NCBI RefSeq assembly: GCF_018069625.1
Contig: NZ_CP072941.1
Span: 6,882,001-6,946,000, forward strand
DNA: 64,000 bases
From: Streptomyces yatensis
Lineage (GTDB): Bacteria; Actinomycetota; Actinomycetes; Streptomycetales; Streptomycetaceae
Reading direction: 5' to 3'
The translations under genes and the position numbers were made by a program. The notes beneath the pieces were generated by a model. It searched no databases. It was not told the DNA's origin and saw nothing but the letters and a program-made list of their open reading frames with translations. Of the stretch, positions 38,329-47,350 are shown one piece after another; positions within the stretch are counted from its first letter, which is position 1; each line of letters starts with the position of its first letter.

Positions 38329-39671
38329 GGGGCCTGGAGCAGACCCGCGCCGACGTCCGCGGCCGGTTGCGCCAGCGGATGGGCCCCGGACCGCAGACGG
38401 GTGCCGAGGTCGGCCGCCGAGGCCTCCGGATGCGCCTGAGCCAGCAGCGTGACGACACCGGCGGCATGCGGCGCCGCCATACTCGTGCCGCTCATCGTCT
38501 GGTACGTCCCGCCGGGCGCGGCCGAGAAGATGTCGACCCCGGGCGCCGCGATATTGACCTCCCCGCCCTCGCCGTTGATGGCGCCGCAGGAGAAGAACGC
38601 GGTCCCCAGGTCCTTGCCGAGCGCCGCCACCGCCAGGATGGACGGACAGTTGGCGGGTCGCCCCACCGGCGCCACGAAGCCGGGCCGCCGGCTCTCGTTC
38701 CCCGCCGCGGCCACGATCACGGTGCCGAGCCGCAGCGCGCGCCGCGCCACGTTCTCGTACGTCTGCGGGAACAGCTCCCCCGGCTCCACCGGAGCCCCGA
38801 GCGACATGGAGATCACCCGGGCGCCCTGGGAGACCGCCCAGGCCATCCCCGCCAGGATCTGGCCGTCGGAGCCCACGCCCTGGTCGCTGAGCACCTTGCC
38901 CACCAGCACCCCGGCCTCACCGGCCACGCCGTACCGCGGCGCGTGCCCGGGCTTGGCCGGACCGGCCACCGTGCCGACGCAGTGGGTGCCGTGGCCATGG
39001 CCGTCCTCGACACTCGCCCCGGGCACGAAGGAGGCCGCCGCCTCGACGCATTCGGCCAGATCCGGATGGTCGGTGTCCACACCGGTGTCGAGCACGGCAA
39101 CCTTCACCCCGCTGCCCGTCAGATGCGACCAGTTGGCGCGGATCCCCTGGAGCCCCCAGGTGGTGTTCTGCTCGTCCCACGCCGGTCCGAGTGAGGTGGC
39201 GAGCTCGGCCCGGGTGTGCCGGGTCACCTCGTCCTCGTCGCTGCGGTACGTCGGGAAGAAGCCGGTCAGCGTGTGGTGCGGCTCCGTGATCACCGACGCG
39301 TACACCACCCGCTCCGGCTCCGTCGCGATGATCGTCGGCTCCGCCTCCGCCGTGGTGACCAGCGCATGCCGCTGGTCCGGCTGCACATCGACGACGGCGA
39401 CGCCGAGCTCGTCGAAGACCACCGACACATCCGGCCGCGCCAGCAGCTCCGCCGCCCCGGGTTCCGCCCCGCGGACGCGTTCCACGGACGCGATCCCGAC
39501 GGACGAGCGCAGCGCCTCCATCCCGCGCTCGGGTTCCTGCTGATCGAGCAGGACCACATACCGCCCGGTGTACTCCGTCGGCTGCGTCCCCAGCGGCGTA
39601 CCGGCCCGCTGCGGCCGCTCCCCGTTCGGGCCCCTGCCCATGGGCCCCGCGGGCCCAGGTCCGTTCGTCAT
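38325..39671 (-). CDS. S8 family subtilisin-like serine protease
   Basis: 448 residues. Catalytic triad: D195 in VAVLDTGVDTDHPDL, H227 in GHGTHCVGTVAG, and Ser in SGTSMAAPHAAG near residue 394; the oxyanion Asn is in AAAGNESRRPG. There is no signal peptide; the N-terminus is Gly/Pro/Arg-rich. Residues about 36-130 (TGRYVVLLDQQEPERGMEAL onward) resemble a built-in I9-like domain. Probably intracellular, or exported by an unknown route. GGAG is 6 bases from the ATG. The downstream I9-like gene overlaps by four bases. Confidence 0.88.
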   Translation of the reverse strand: MTNGPGPAGPMGRGPNGERPQRAGTPLGTQPTEYTGRYVVLLDQQEPERGMEALRSSVGIASVERVRGAEPGAAELLARPDVSVVFDELGVAVVDVQPDQRHALVTTAEAEPTIIATEPERVVYASVITEPHHTLTGFFPTYRSDEDEVTRHTRAELATSLGPAWDEQNTTWGLQGIRANWSHLTGSGVKVAVLDTGVDTDHPDLAECVEAAASFVPGASVEDGHGHGTHCVGTVAGPAKPGHAPRYGVAGEAGVLVGKVLSDQGVGSDGQILAGMAWAVSQGARVISMSLGAPVEPGELFPQTYENVARRALRLGTVIVAAAGNESRRPGFVAPVGRPANCPSILAVAALGKDLGTAFFSCGAINGEGGEVNIAAPGVDIFSAAPGGTYQTMSGTSMAAPHAAGVVTLLAQAHPEASAADLGTRLRSGAHPLAQPAADVGAGLLQAP

Positions 39672-40098
39672 TGTCTTCTCCGCTCCTGTGCGCGGTCGCG
39701 GTCAGTGCGTCCCCCGAAACGCGGACACGCGCCACTGCGCGGAAAGCCATGCCCCAAGGACGACGGTCCGGTGCTCCCGTGTACCGACGCGGTCCTGTGC
39801 GTCTTCTTCAGCCCCCCAGCCCCCACGTTCTCCCACGCCCCCGTGTCCCCCTCATGTCCACCGTCACGCCACGCCCGGGGCCCCGCAACTCGGGCCCCGA
39901 CGGCCCCGCAACTCGGGCCGCGGCGGCCCCGCACCTCGCGTACGGCAAGATCGCCGACCGGTGGGACAGCGGGGCGCGCCGGTATGTCCGGGAGCAGGTC
40001 ATGACGCGCATCCGTATTCGTGTTCGAATCCCTACCGAACCCGGGACGGTTCACCTACACTCCAGGCGGAGCACTCTGAGAAGCGCGGAGGTAGGGCG
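39672..40098 (+). other. Divergent intergenic region upstream of the BTAD regulator
   Basis: 427 bases with no credible gene. It holds direct repeats of CCCCGCAACTCGGGCC and a variant (about 39881-39935) and a TACACT -10-like box (40056-40061) with no good -35. Confidence 0.5.
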
Positions 40099-40176
40099 AT
40101 GTCGGAACACATGGCCTGGGGTGCTGGGAGAGGAGTCCGCTCCGCCCGAGATCGTCGAAGTCGCTCCGATGGCTGA
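40099..40176 (+). CDS. Possible 25-residue upstream peptide
   Basis: An ATG at 40099 has the best ribosome site of the region (GGAGG, 7 bases upstream). It opens a 25-codon frame that ends at 40176, overlapping the ATG at 40169 of the large regulator by 8 bases. It may couple translation of the regulator. Alternatively, the regulator may start at the GTG at 40121. Confidence 0.4.
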   Translation: MSEHMAWGAGRGVRSARDRRSRSDG

Positions 40177-43100
40177 GCCCGGGCCCGGTCCCCCGAGTGG
40201 GCCGAAGACGCCAGGTCGTCACCACCGCACGATCATCCGACGGAAGCTCGCCATCCCCGAGCCCGCGAAAGAAGTGGTGTACCGCCGCAGGCTCAGCCGA
40301 CGCATACACCAGCTCTTCGATCGCCACACGGTGGTGAAGGTCTTCGCGACCGCCGGGGCCGGCAAGACGACCGCGGTGGTTCAGGCTGTCCGCGACCTCG
40401 ACAGGCCGGTGGCCTGGGTGTCGCTCGACGGGACGGAGCAGGCGGCGGGGCGTCTGCTCGTCTATGTCGAGGCAGCCGTCGAGGAGCCGGTCCCCCGCGC
40501 GGCGGATGTCGCCTCGGATGCCCTGAGCAGCAACCTCCAGATCGGTGAGGCGGCTGGGCTGCTTGCCGAGAGCCTGCAGGGCAGTGGGCTCATCGTGGTC
40601 TGCGACAACGTGGAGCGCATCGCCTCCGACGAGAGCTGCACCGCGGTGCTCTCCTCCTTCGCCCGCTACCTGCCGTCCGACGCCAACCTCGTACTGATCT
40701 CGCGCGTCGACGTCCAGCTCGACCTGGGCTCGACCAGCGAGCGCGACCGGGTCGGCGAGCTGGTCGAGACCGACCTCGCCTTCGACGTCCAGGAGGCGAG
40801 CGCGGCACTTCGTACAGCCGGTGACGTCGACGTGGACCCCGTACAGGCGGTAGCGGCGACGGAGGGATGGGTGACCGGCGTCCTGTTCAAGGGATGGCGG
40901 CATGCCCGGTCCCGCGAGATGGATCCCGATTCACTGCACTCCTATGTCGCCGCGAACATCTTCGATTCGCTCTCCCTGGCCGAGCGAACGTTCCTGCTCC
41001 ATACGAGCCCGTTGGACGAGATATCGGTCGACCGGGCCCGGGCGCTGGGCCAGGAGAACGCGGCGCACATCATGGCCGACCTCCGGGGCCGGTATCTGCC
41101 GGTGACGTGGTCCGCCGATGGTTCGCGCATGACGCCCCACCCCATATTCCGCGACTTCCTGCAGGTGGCTCTCGAGCGGGAGGACGCCAGGACGATCGAC
41201 GAGGTGCGGCGCCGACACGCTGACGTCCTGATCGCCCACGGCGCGCGCGAGGAGGCCGTCGACGAGCTGCTTCGGCTCGGCGACGCGGAGGCGGCCGGGC
41301 GGCTGGCCGCCGCCGCCCTCCCGAGCCTGGTCGCGCGGATGGACTTCGCCCTGGCGGCACGTTGGCTGGACGCGCTGGGCGCGTCGGTCCGGACCCCGAC
41401 TCCGGAGATCGGATCCGTCGTCCTGCACGTCGCCTTCGCGCTGGAGCAATGGGGACGCGGAGTGGAGTTCATCGATCGGCACGGCTACGGCTGGCTTCCG
41501 GAGCCGGGGGCTCCCGGCGCCGAGGAGGCCCGCGTCCTGGCGTGCTGGTCCCTCTGGCACTCCGGACGGATCGACGAGGCCCGATCCGTCGGCGACCAGC
41601 TGCCACCCGGCCGGAACCGGCGCATCACCGACACGTTGATCGCGGGCGCGACCGGCGAGGAGCCGCCGCCCTTCCCGGAGTACTCGACGACGCCCTCCGG
41701 CCCGCTCGACGGTCTGCTGATGCGCCTCGCCTTCGTCCGCGGTCGCCTCGACGGCCTCGACGAACCGGGATCGTTCGACCCGTGGCGCACCGTCCTCGGG
41801 GGGCCCTGGGTGGTCGCCGCGTTGCGCGCCACCGGGCGCCTGGACGCCGCGATGACCATGTACGAGGCCCGTCGGGGTTCGTCGCAGCCGGTTTGGCTGC
41901 ATGCCGTCGACGCCGTCGATCTCATGCTGGACCTCGGTCGCGGAGAGGAGGCCTGGTCCCTGCTCACGCGGGGGCGGGACCTCATCGCGGCAACGGGCTC
42001 GAGGGTCTACCAGAACATGAGCCTCCTCGCCGAGGCCAAGCTGTGGCTGCGCCTCGAAGGCAACAGGCAGCGTGCCGACGGCGTGCTGGCGGCGGCCGCC
42101 GCCAACGGGGCCCTGGAATACGCCCTGACGCGTGAGACGTGGAAGATCTGGACGGGTCTCTCCCTGCTGCAGCAGGGCAGGGACGCCGAGGCGCGGGACC
42201 ATCTCTCGGAATGCCTGCGCAGCATGGAGAAGGGGGACCGCAAGCTCGATCTCCCGACGGCCGCGGTGTACCTGGCCGAGGCGCAGTGGCAGCTCGGCCT
42301 CGAGGACGAGTCCGACGCCACGGCGGAGCTGGCCATCGCCTCCGCCTCGGCCAACGGGACCCAGCACTTGTTGCTGACGGCGCTGGCGGACATGCCATCG
42401 GTCGCCTCCAGGGCGGCGGACACCGAGTCCAGTCGCACGTCGCGCTCGCACGAGCTCCTCGCCGCGCTCTCCGGCCGGCACCCCGTGCGCGTGAACGTGA
42501 GTGCGCCACGTCTCGTCCTCGAGGAGTTCGGGGAGCCGGTCCTCACGGTCGACGGGAATGTGGTCCAGCCCCGCCTGACGAAGAGTGTGGAGCTGCTCAG
42601 CTATCTGCTCGGAAGCCCCGGCCGGAGGGCTACCCGCGATGAGCTTCTCGGCGCGCTCTTCGGCGGCCGCAACGACGCTGCCGGCCGAAGCTATCTGCGC
42701 CAGGCCCTCTTCCGGCTCCGCCAGGCGCTCCCCGCGGACCTCGGGCCGTCGCAGGACGGGGAGGTCTTCAGCCTGGTCGGCCCGGAGTTGGCCACGGGCT
42801 CGGCCCAGCGCGCCGTCGACATCGTCGCGCAGGCCGGAAGGCAGGACGGGGAGGTGCGACTCCAGACGCTCCTGCACGCCCTCGGCAGTGCGGACCGGGG
42901 CGCCTTTCTGGCGACGGTGTCGGGCAGCTGGGTCGCGGAGCGTCGCGTGGCCCTGACCGAGATCTTGCTGCCGGCGAGGGTCGACGCGGCCAAGTTGGCC
43001 TATCGGCTGAACCGTCTTCGTGAGGCGAGGGGTCTGGTCGACCACGTCCTGCGGGACGATCCCTACCGCGAGCAGGCATGGCAGCTCGCCATCCAGATCG

Positions 43101-43225
43101 AGCACGCCAGCGGCAACGACGACGCGGTGTTGGCGCTTTACCAGCGGTACGTCGCGCGGATGAGCGAGCTCGGCGTCGCACCGTCCGACGAGGTTCGCCG
43201 ACTGGTCACCCAGCTGCGCCGCTGA
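40169..43225 (+). CDS. MalT-like ATPase regulator with C-terminal winged helix and BTAD domain
   Basis: About 1018 residues from ATG 40169 (1034 from GTG 40121). The N-terminal STAND-type NTPase has Walker A TAGAGKTTAVVQ near residue 60 and Walker B LIVVCDNVERI near 140. The middle (about 300-760) is helical TPR/MalT-like. The usual LuxR HTH is absent. Instead the C-terminus has an OmpR-type winged helix (about 775-850: TKSVELLSYLLGSPGRRATRDELL) plus a BTAD helical domain (about 860-1018), as in SARP activators. Likely a ligand-gated activator of the aromatic cluster that begins 284 bases downstream. Confidence 0.8.
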   Translation: MAEPGPGPPSGPKTPGRHHRTIIRRKLAIPEPAKEVVYRRRLSRRIHQLFDRHTVVKVFATAGAGKTTAVVQAVRDLDRPVAWVSLDGTEQAAGRLLVYVEAAVEEPVPRAADVASDALSSNLQIGEAAGLLAESLQGSGLIVVCDNVERIASDESCTAVLSSFARYLPSDANLVLISRVDVQLDLGSTSERDRVGELVETDLAFDVQEASAALRTAGDVDVDPVQAVAATEGWVTGVLFKGWRHARSREMDPDSLHSYVAANIFDSLSLAERTFLLHTSPLDEISVDRARALGQENAAHIMADLRGRYLPVTWSADGSRMTPHPIFRDFLQVALEREDARTIDEVRRRHADVLIAHGAREEAVDELLRLGDAEAAGRLAAAALPSLVARMDFALAARWLDALGASVRTPTPEIGSVVLHVAFALEQWGRGVEFIDRHGYGWLPEPGAPGAEEARVLACWSLWHSGRIDEARSVGDQLPPGRNRRITDTLIAGATGEEPPPFPEYSTTPSGPLDGLLMRLAFVRGRLDGLDEPGSFDPWRTVLGGPWVVAALRATGRLDAAMTMYEARRGSSQPVWLHAVDAVDLMLDLGRGEEAWSLLTRGRDLIAATGSRVYQNMSLLAEAKLWLRLEGNRQRADGVLAAAAANGALEYALTRETWKIWTGLSLLQQGRDAEARDHLSECLRSMEKGDRKLDLPTAAVYLAEAQWQLGLEDESDATAELAIASASANGTQHLLLTALADMPSVASRAADTESSRTSRSHELLAALSGRHPVRVNVSAPRLVLEEFGEPVLTVDGNVVQPRLTKSVELLSYLLGSPGRRATRDELLGALFGGRNDAAGRSYLRQALFRLRQALPADLGPSQDGEVFSLVGPELATGSAQRAVDIVAQAGRQDGEVRLQTLLHALGSADRGAFLATVSGSWVAERRVALTEILLPARVDAAKLAYRLNRLREARGLVDHVLRDDPYREQAWQLAIQIEHASGNDDAVLALYQRYVARMSELGVAPSDEVRRLVTQLRR

Positions 43226-43420
43226 GGGCTCGCGCGGAGAGCCGCTGGGGGATTCCCCGGTAGCGGACCAGGGCCCGCTGATCATGGGGTGACGACGCTC
43301 TGTGCTCACCGGGAGACCGTGTCCGCCCCGGCGTCATGGCCGGCGGAACCCCTCGGGGCCACGACGACAGTGATCGGCGATGGCCCGACCCGCCTCGTCC
43401 GGCCGTCACGGGAGATCGCG

Positions 43421-43461
43421 GTTAAACATCCGGCTAACAGCCTGTTCGCGGGTGGTTAACG
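43421..43461 (+). promoter_or_regulatory. Candidate heptamer operator for BTAD regulator
   Basis: Three like-oriented heptamers, GTTAAAC (43421), GCTAACA (43433) and GTTAACG (43455), spaced 12 and 22 bases, in the gap between the regulator and the oxygenase gene. SARP/BTAD activators bind heptameric direct repeats about 11 or 22 bp apart. The local A+T-rich hexamers stand out in this G+C-rich region. Confidence 0.5.
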
Positions 43462-43509
43462 CCCCGGCCGCCAGGATGAGCCGCGTCCCTGAGAACTGGA
43501 GGCATGACC

Positions 43510-45126
43510 ATGAGGACCGGTTCCGAATACCTGGAATCCCTGAGTGACGGGCGAAACGTCGTCATCGACGGTGAGCGCATCGAGGATGTGTCAAAGCATC
43601 CTCTGACCCGTGGCTACGCCGAGCAGGCCGCGCGCTTCTACGACCTGCATCACGAACCCGAGAACCACGCCTCCCTGACCTTCGTCGACGAGGACGGCAC
43701 GCGACGCCCGATCGGCTGGTTGTATCCGCGGAACCAGCACGACCTGGAACGACGGCGCGACTACGCCAACCAGATGATCCGCAGCTTTGGCGGCGGCGCG
43801 TTCGGCCGCCTCCCCCAGAGCAACAACGGCAACTGGTACGCCCTTGTGGACGACCCCGCCGTTTGGGCCGAGCAGTCCAAGGACACGCCCGCGAACGTCG
43901 ACCTCGCCCGCAACATCATCACGGACTTCGAGGTGAACCGCGATGCGGACCTCTGGGCGGTCCCCCTGCTGAACGACGTGCAGCGCGACCGCTCGGACCC
44001 CGAGGCCGCGGCACGCAACCCGATGCTCCGGGTCAAGGAGCGCACTGACGAAGGCATCGTGGTCACCGGCTGGAAGGGGGTCTCCACCGCGGTCATCTTC
44101 GCCGACACGATGCTGCTCGGCAACGTGGTGAAGCCCGGGACAGAGCCGGAGCACATCATCTGGGCGAGCGTCCCGGTGAACCACCCGAACGTCACACACG
44201 TGGGTCGCATTTCCAACGCGACGCCCTCCGAGTCCGCCTTCGAGCGGCCGTTGTCGAGCCTGGGCGACGAGCTCGACACCATGGCGTTCTTCGATGACGT
44301 CTTCATCCCGTGGGAGCACATCTACCACCTGGGCGACGTCGATCACGCCAGGCTGTACGCGCAGCGTGCGTTCGACTTCGAGCACGCCGACACCCTGCAC
44401 CACATGATCGTCAACGCGGAGCTCATGACCGGACTGGCGGTCCTGATCGCACAGACAACGGGAACGCTTCAGCACCCGGTCGTGGGATCCGACATCGCCG
44501 ACCTCGTCCGCTTCCACGAGACGCTGCGCGCCTTCACCATCGCTTCGGAGACGACCGCGTTCGTGACGCCCAGGGGGCTCTGCAAGCCGAACAACATCTT
44601 CTATGACTTCGGCCGCGCGCACTATCTCGAGAACGTGGGCCGGCTGTCGGAGAAGATCGTCGAGATGTGCGGTCGCTCAGCGGTGTTGTTGCCGAGCGAG
44701 AAGGATTTCGAGGATCCCGAGATCGGCACCAGGCTTCTGGAGATGTTCCACGCCACGACGATGAGCGCGCACGACAAGATGCGGCTCTTCAAGTTCGTCA
44801 AGGACCGGTTCCTCAGCGACTGGGCCGGACGCTACAGGGCGTTCGAGAGGTTCCAGGGCACGCCGTTGTTCCTCATCAAGCTGTTGACGATGCAGCGCAT
44901 CGCGACCGACCCCGGCGGCTCCATCACCCAACTGGCCCGCGAGGCGACCGGTCTCGGCTCCACCGACGAGATCACCGCGCGGGCCGTCGCCGAGCGCGAG
45001 GAGTTGTTCGCCTCGGTGACTCCCGTCGCCGGTAAGGCCGCCCCCGCTCGGGGCGCCACGGCCAACCAGGGCTTCTCCTTGGACGACAAGGATCAGCCCG
45101 ACTACATCAAGATCCAGGACGCGTGA
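43510..45126 (+). CDS. HpaB/GraA-type FADH2-dependent phenol monooxygenase
   Basis: Large component of a two-component flavin monooxygenase, 538 residues, in the 4-hydroxyphenylacetate 3-monooxygenase family (acyl-CoA dehydrogenase-like fold). Family traits include the N-terminal MRTGSEYLESLSDGRNVVIDGERI and the mid-region DTMAFFDDVFIPWEHIY. Context of hydroxyquinol dioxygenase, maleylacetate reductase and flavin reductase matches the resorcinol hydroxylase (GraA-like) arrangement, but chlorophenol or nitrophenol hydroxylases share it. The ATG at 43510 (GGAGG 7 bases upstream) is preferred to 43504, whose spacing would be 1. Confidence 0.88.
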   Translation: MRTGSEYLESLSDGRNVVIDGERIEDVSKHPLTRGYAEQAARFYDLHHEPENHASLTFVDEDGTRRPIGWLYPRNQHDLERRRDYANQMIRSFGGGAFGRLPQSNNGNWYALVDDPAVWAEQSKDTPANVDLARNIITDFEVNRDADLWAVPLLNDVQRDRSDPEAAARNPMLRVKERTDEGIVVTGWKGVSTAVIFADTMLLGNVVKPGTEPEHIIWASVPVNHPNVTHVGRISNATPSESAFERPLSSLGDELDTMAFFDDVFIPWEHIYHLGDVDHARLYAQRAFDFEHADTLHHMIVNAELMTGLAVLIAQTTGTLQHPVVGSDIADLVRFHETLRAFTIASETTAFVTPRGLCKPNNIFYDFGRAHYLENVGRLSEKIVEMCGRSAVLLPSEKDFEDPEIGTRLLEMFHATTMSAHDKMRLFKFVKDRFLSDWAGRYRAFERFQGTPLFLIKLLTMQRIATDPGGSITQLAREATGLGSTDEITARAVAEREELFASVTPVAGKAAPARGATANQGFSLDDKDQPDYIKIQDA

Positions 45127-45132
45127 CCGCCA

Positions 45133-45176
45133 CCGATGTGCTCGGCCCGCGGGATCGTGCGGGCCGAGCACATCGG
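45133..45176 (+). terminator. 18-bp perfect hairpin between oxygenase and reductase genes
   Basis: CCGATGTGCTCGGCCCGC, 8-nt loop GGGATCGT, then its perfect complement, 6 bases after the oxygenase stop. There is no U tract. It may terminate part of the transcripts or protect the upstream message. Confidence 0.8.
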
Positions 45177-45214
45177 CAGAGCTCCGCGATCCGGTGTCAG
45201 AGTGAGGAATTCGG

Positions 45215-46282
45215 ATGAAAGCGTTCGTTCATCGGGGACAAGTCACCAAGGTGGTGTTCGGCAGGGGGACACGCGGCAGTGTCCACGACGAGGTCGCGCT
45301 CCTGGGCTGCGAGCGCATGGTGGTGCTGTCCACCCCGGGCCAGGCGCGGCAGGCCGCCGAGACGGGTGACCTCCTGGGCGCGGCGACGGCCGGGTACTTC
45401 GCCGAGGCGGCCATGCACACACCGGTCGAGGTCACGGAGAAGGCGGTGGCCTACGCCCGGTCGGTCAGGGCCGATGGTGTGCTCACCGTCGGAGGAGGGT
45501 CCACGATCGGTCTCGGCAAGGCCATCACGGCCAGAACCGGACTGCCGCAGCTGGCGCTGCCCACGACATACGCGGGATCGGAGGCGACTCCGATCCTGGG
45601 GGAGACCGAAGGCGCCCGCAAGACCACGCGACGACTGCCCGAGGTCCTCCCCAGGACCGTGGTGTACGACGTCGACCTGACGCTGACGCTCCCTCCCGCC
45701 GCGGCCGCGGTCAGCGGTGTCAACGCCCTGGCGCACGCGGTGGAGGCGCTCTATGCCCAGGACCACGACCCGATCGCCAACCTCATGGCCGGTGAGGCGG
45801 TCGACGCGCTGATCCGTTCCCTGCCGGCGGTGATCCGGCGCCCGGACGACCCGGAGGCCCGCGCCGGGGCGCTGTACGGTGCCTGGCTCGCCGGTTCCTG
45901 CCTCGGGTCGGTCGGGATGGCGCTGCACCACAAGGTGTGCCATGTGCTGGGCGGCACCTTCAACCTGCCGCACGCCGAGACCCACACGGTGGTGCTGCCG
46001 CACGTCCTCGCCTTCAACTCGGCGGCCGCGCCCGATGCCGTCGAGCGGGTCGGGCGCGCGCTTCCCGGCTCCGAGGGCGGTACGGCCGCCGCTCTCTACG
46101 ACTTCGTCGGGGAACTCGGTGCCCCCCGCGCACTGAGGGACCTGGGCATGCCGGAGGCGGGGATCGAGCAGGCAGCCGACCTGATCGTCCAGAACACCTA
46201 CTGGAATCCGCGCCCGGTGGACCGCTCATCGGCCAGGGCGCTGCTGACCCGGGCATGGGCCGGCGAACGCCCCGCGGCCTGA
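45215..46282 (+). CDS. Maleylacetate reductase
   Basis: Iron-containing alcohol dehydrogenase-like enzyme, 355 residues, that reduces maleylacetate to 3-oxoadipate with NAD(P)H. It has the N-terminal nucleotide fold (GVLTVGGGSTIGLGKAI), ALPTTYAGSEATPILGETE, and His/Asp residues of the former metal site in GVNALAHAVEALY and HHKVCHVLGGTFNLPHAETH. The product enters the beta-ketoadipate route. It follows the oxygenase gene after the hairpin, with GAGGAA before the ATG. Confidence 0.93.
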   Translation: MKAFVHRGQVTKVVFGRGTRGSVHDEVALLGCERMVVLSTPGQARQAAETGDLLGAATAGYFAEAAMHTPVEVTEKAVAYARSVRADGVLTVGGGSTIGLGKAITARTGLPQLALPTTYAGSEATPILGETEGARKTTRRLPEVLPRTVVYDVDLTLTLPPAAAAVSGVNALAHAVEALYAQDHDPIANLMAGEAVDALIRSLPAVIRRPDDPEARAGALYGAWLAGSCLGSVGMALHHKVCHVLGGTFNLPHAETHTVVLPHVLAFNSAAAPDAVERVGRALPGSEGGTAAALYDFVGELGAPRALRDLGMPEAGIEQAADLIVQNTYWNPRPVDRSSARALLTRAWAGERPAA

Positions 46283-46335
46283 TCGCCTCCCGCGCACCTT
46301 CCACCACGACAACCCCATCACCAGGGAGCCCCCTC

Positions 46336-47202
46336 ATGCGTGACCTCAACAGTGAAACCATCACCGACGCGGTGATCGCCACCTTGGACGGCGCCAAGGA
46401 CCCCCGTACCGCCTCGATCCTCGAGGCGCTCATCCGTCACGCCCACGCCTTCGTCCGCGAGGTGGGACTGACCGAGGAGGAATGGGCCACCGGCATCGAC
46501 TTCCTCACCCGCACCGGTCACCTGTGCACCCCGAAGCGGCAGGAGTTCATCCTGCTCTCCGATGTCATGGGCGTCACCATGCTGGTGGACGCGCTGAACC
46601 ACCAGCGCGAGTCGGTGGCCACCGAGAACAGCGTCATCGGCCCCTTCTTCCGCGAGGACCGGCCGGAACACCCCCACGCCGCCGACATCTCCGCGGGCCT
46701 CGCGGGCACCCCGCTCTTCTTCGAGGGTCTGGTGACCGATCGCGACGGCGAGCCGGTCGCCGGCGCGACCATCGACGTGTGGCACAGCGACGGGGACGGC
46801 CACTACGACATCGATGTCCCGGGCCTCGAGGAGACCGCGATGCGCGCCCTGCTGCGGACCGACGGCAAGGGTGTCTTCGCCTTCCGTTCCATCCGTCCGG
46901 CGAGCTACCCGATTCCGGGGGACGGAACGGTGGGCGAGTTCATGCGGGCCGCGGACCGGTCCCTGATGCGCCCCGCCCATGTTCATCTGGTCATCGAGGC
47001 GCCCGGGCTCCAGCGGGTGACGACGATGCTGTTCCCTTCCGACGACCTGTACCTGGAGCAGGACCCGGTCTTCGGCGTCAAGGACTCGCTCGTGGTCGAC
47101 TACGCCTCCCACGAAGCCGGCACCGGGCCGTACGGCGACCACATGGACCAGCCCTACACCTCGCTGCGGCACACCTTCGTCCTCGCACCCGACCAGGGCT
47201 GA
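46336..47202 (+). CDS. Hydroxyquinol 1,2-dioxygenase
   Basis: Intradiol ring-cleavage Fe(III) dioxygenase, 288 residues, converting 1,2,4-trihydroxybenzene to maleylacetate. An N-terminal helical dimer domain (1-95, ending ENSVIGPFF) precedes the beta-sandwich catalytic core. Candidate Fe ligands are Tyr in GHYDIDV or YPIPGDGTVGEF and two His in MRPAHVHLVIEAPG. Sequence context favours hydroxyquinol over catechol as substrate: maleylacetate reductase lies just upstream. GGGAG is 7 bases from the ATG. Confidence 0.92.
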   Translation: MRDLNSETITDAVIATLDGAKDPRTASILEALIRHAHAFVREVGLTEEEWATGIDFLTRTGHLCTPKRQEFILLSDVMGVTMLVDALNHQRESVATENSVIGPFFREDRPEHPHAADISAGLAGTPLFFEGLVTDRDGEPVAGATIDVWHSDGDGHYDIDVPGLEETAMRALLRTDGKGVFAFRSIRPASYPIPGDGTVGEFMRAADRSLMRPAHVHLVIEAPGLQRVTTMLFPSDDLYLEQDPVFGVKDSLVVDYASHEAGTGPYGDHMDQPYTSLRHTFVLAPDQG

Positions 47203-47350
47203 GCCCTCGCCGGTGAACGTTGCCCGCGGTGAGCTTCGCGGTGTGGACCACGGGTGTGGATCACATCGGATTCCCCGCCGGTCAAGGGTGCAGGAGCAGG
47301 CCGCACCTCACCCGCACAGAACTCAGATCGATCTTCAGGGAGGTCTACCG

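Noticed and set aside
40010..40045. Sequence GTTCGAATCCC resembling a tRNA T-arm.
   Set aside because: The flanks do not pair as a T-stem, and no acceptor, D-arm or anticodon arm could be built around it.
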